Source: Flavobacterium weaverense
GTDB lineage: Bacteria > Bacteroidota > Bacteroidia > Flavobacteriales > Flavobacteriaceae
DNA length: 64,000 nucleotides
Direction: 5' to 3'
Assembly (NCBI RefSeq): GCF_003688495.1
Contig: NZ_REFH01000007.1
Span: forward strand, 310,001 to 374,000
Shown here: piece after piece, positions 62,919 through 64,000 of the stretch
Numbering within the stretch: position 1 is the first letter of the stretch
How the letters are laid out: each line of letters starts with the position of its first letter
Translations under genes and position numbers: made by a program
Notes under the pieces: model-generated
Told to the model about the DNA's origin: nothing
Databases searched by the model: none
Seen by the model: only the letters and a program-made list of their open reading frames with translations

Positions 62919-64000
62919 ATGAAGAAGTTCATAGCTTTTGCGACAATTTTAACCCTTATAATTGGCTGTGGTAAATCAAGCGATAAAGGAGAATTAGTTG
63001 GTATTAATGGAGGAAAATGGCATCCTGAGAAGCCATACGGAATGGCATTAATTCCAGGTGGTGCTTTTATAATGGGTAAATCAGATGCTGATTTAGCTAA
63101 CGTAGAAGATGCTCCAACTAAAACTGTTACTGTTCGTGCATTTTACATGGATGAGACAGAAATCACTAATAGTGAGTACCGTAAATTTGTGGAATGGGTT
63201 AAAGATTCAACGATAAGAGTTCGTTTAGCGATTCTTGCTGACATGAATGGAATGACACCGGGTACAGGAAAAGGTAAAAATGCAGCCGGTATTGGTGATT
63301 TTGCTTTTGATGATTCTGATCCTACTAAAATGACTCCGTACGACAAATACATGTATGACAACTACTATAGTATTGGAACCGCAGATGATGAATACGCTGG
63401 TAGAAGGTTGAACAAAAAGATAAAATTAATCAAGGATACTAAGTTATATCCTGATGAATATTATACGGAAGTGATGGATTCTATGTATATTCCTATTGAA
63501 GAATCATACAATGGTTTGCGTACAATTGACGTAAATAAATTGAAGTTTAGATATTCTTGGATGGATATTCAAGCTGCTGCTAAAGCAAAAGTAGGAAAGA
63601 GAAAAGATTTTATTAAAACAGAAGAAGTGAAGATTTATCCTGATACAACAGTTTGGATTAAAGATTTCTCTTACTCTTATAATGAGCCAATGCACAACGA
63701 TTATTTCTGGCACCAAGCATATGGTGATTATCCAGTTGTAGGTGTAAAATGGACTCAAGCAAAAGCTTTTTGTTCATGGAGAACCTTGTACAAAAACTCA
63801 TATATCAAATCAAAGAAAAAAGGACGTGATTTAGTAAATAGCTTCAGACTTCCTACAGAAGCAGAATGGGAATATGCAGCTAGAGGCGGATTAGAGTCTG
63901 CGACTTATCCATGGGGTGGTCCTTATACTAAAAATGATAGAGGTTGCTTTCTTGCCAACTTCAAACCAAACAGAGGAGATTACGCAGCTGATGAGGCTTT
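62919..64000 (+). CDS. gldK: Gliding-motility lipoprotein GldK (3' end outside window)
   Basis: The frame opens with ATG at 62919 and runs unbroken past the right edge. The start is a lipoprotein signal with lipobox LIIGC (C17). A formylglycine-generating-enzyme-like sulfatase-modifying fold follows: [52 protein letters not shown] and [15 protein letters not shown]. This is GldK, which with GldN forms the outer-membrane-associated ring of the type IX secretion machine. gldL, gldM and gldN are expected beyond the window. Residue 361 is near the cut. Confidence 0.95.
   Translation, partial: MKKFIAFATILTLIIGCGKSSDKGELVGINGGKWHPEKPYGMALIPGGAFIMGKSDADLANVEDAPTKTVTVRAFYMDETEITNSEYRKFVEWVKDSTIRVRLAILADMNGMTPGTGKGKNAAGIGDFAFDDSDPTKMTPYDKYMYDNYYSIGTADDEYAGRRLNKKIKLIKDTKLYPDEYYTEVMDSMYIPIEESYNGLRTIDVNKLKFRYSWMDIQAAAKAKVGKRKDFIKTEEVKIYPDTTVWIKDFSYSYNEPMHNDYFWHQAYGDYPVVGVKWTQAKAFCSWRTLYKNSYIKSKKKGRDLVNSFRLPTEAEWEYAARGGLESATYPWGGPYTKNDRGCFLANFKPNRGDYAADEA

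Overview
The window is chromosomal DNA from a low-GC member of the Bacteroidota, almost certainly a Flavobacterium or close relative. The evidence is the gliding and type IX secretion genes gldD, gldE and gldK, the XrtF exosortase pair, the gene orders mutY-ssb-gldE-gldD and miaB-sigma54 regulator-lptE-TPR-secG-groS-groL, a long ftsZ, and several promoters of the Bacteroidota type TTG-N19/21-TAnnTTTG. Strong Shine-Dalgarno sites are largely missing, as expected for the phylum.

Layout. 1-8691: the end of the dcw cell-division cluster (ftsW, murG, murC, ftsQ, ftsA, ftsZ) followed by a yqeY-like gene. 8760-8836: tRNA-Arg(UCG), whose 3' end is the insertion site of a roughly 14 kb genomic island (8815-22879) bounded by 158-bp direct repeats. 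The island carries a tyrosine integrase, a small helix-turn-helix protein, an unidentified protein on the opposite strand, a complete type I restriction-modification set in the order hsdR, AlbA_2/ATPase-like gene, hsdS, hsdM, two unrecognised small genes, and a GC-rich block that is open on both strands. 23069-35995: ribosomal proteins L27 and an extended L21, two M16 peptidases, an EamA transporter, a metal-binding lipoprotein, the gldD/gldE/ssb/mutY group, an HU-like protein with a 30-residue basic protein missed by normal ORF length cut-offs, RNase G/E and rpe. 36539-42903: primary sigma factor, an isolated BRO-N protein, pnp, rpsO, a MORN/TonB-C protein and a GAF protein. 42978-49155: XrtF and its partner, an ATP-cone/PD-(D/E)XK protein next to a beta-CASP ribonuclease-like enzyme, and a probable copper locus (HYC_CC_PP protein, TonB-dependent receptor, HMA protein). 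49449-64000: DedA, groL, groS, secG, TPR protein, lptE, sigma-54 activator, GxxExxY protein, miaB, topA, an arginase-fold protein that has lost its metal ligands, and the start of gldK, which runs off the window.

Most of the window is core genome. The accessory material is the tRNA-Arg island and a few single genes (BRO-N, GxxExxY). The least explained parts are the island's right third (two orphan genes and the GC-rich block), a 20-bp motif repeated three times around the AlbA_2 gene, the ATP-cone/nuclease plus beta-CASP pair, and a family of imperfect palindromes between genes. Functions are read from motifs and remembered family knowledge; no database search was run.
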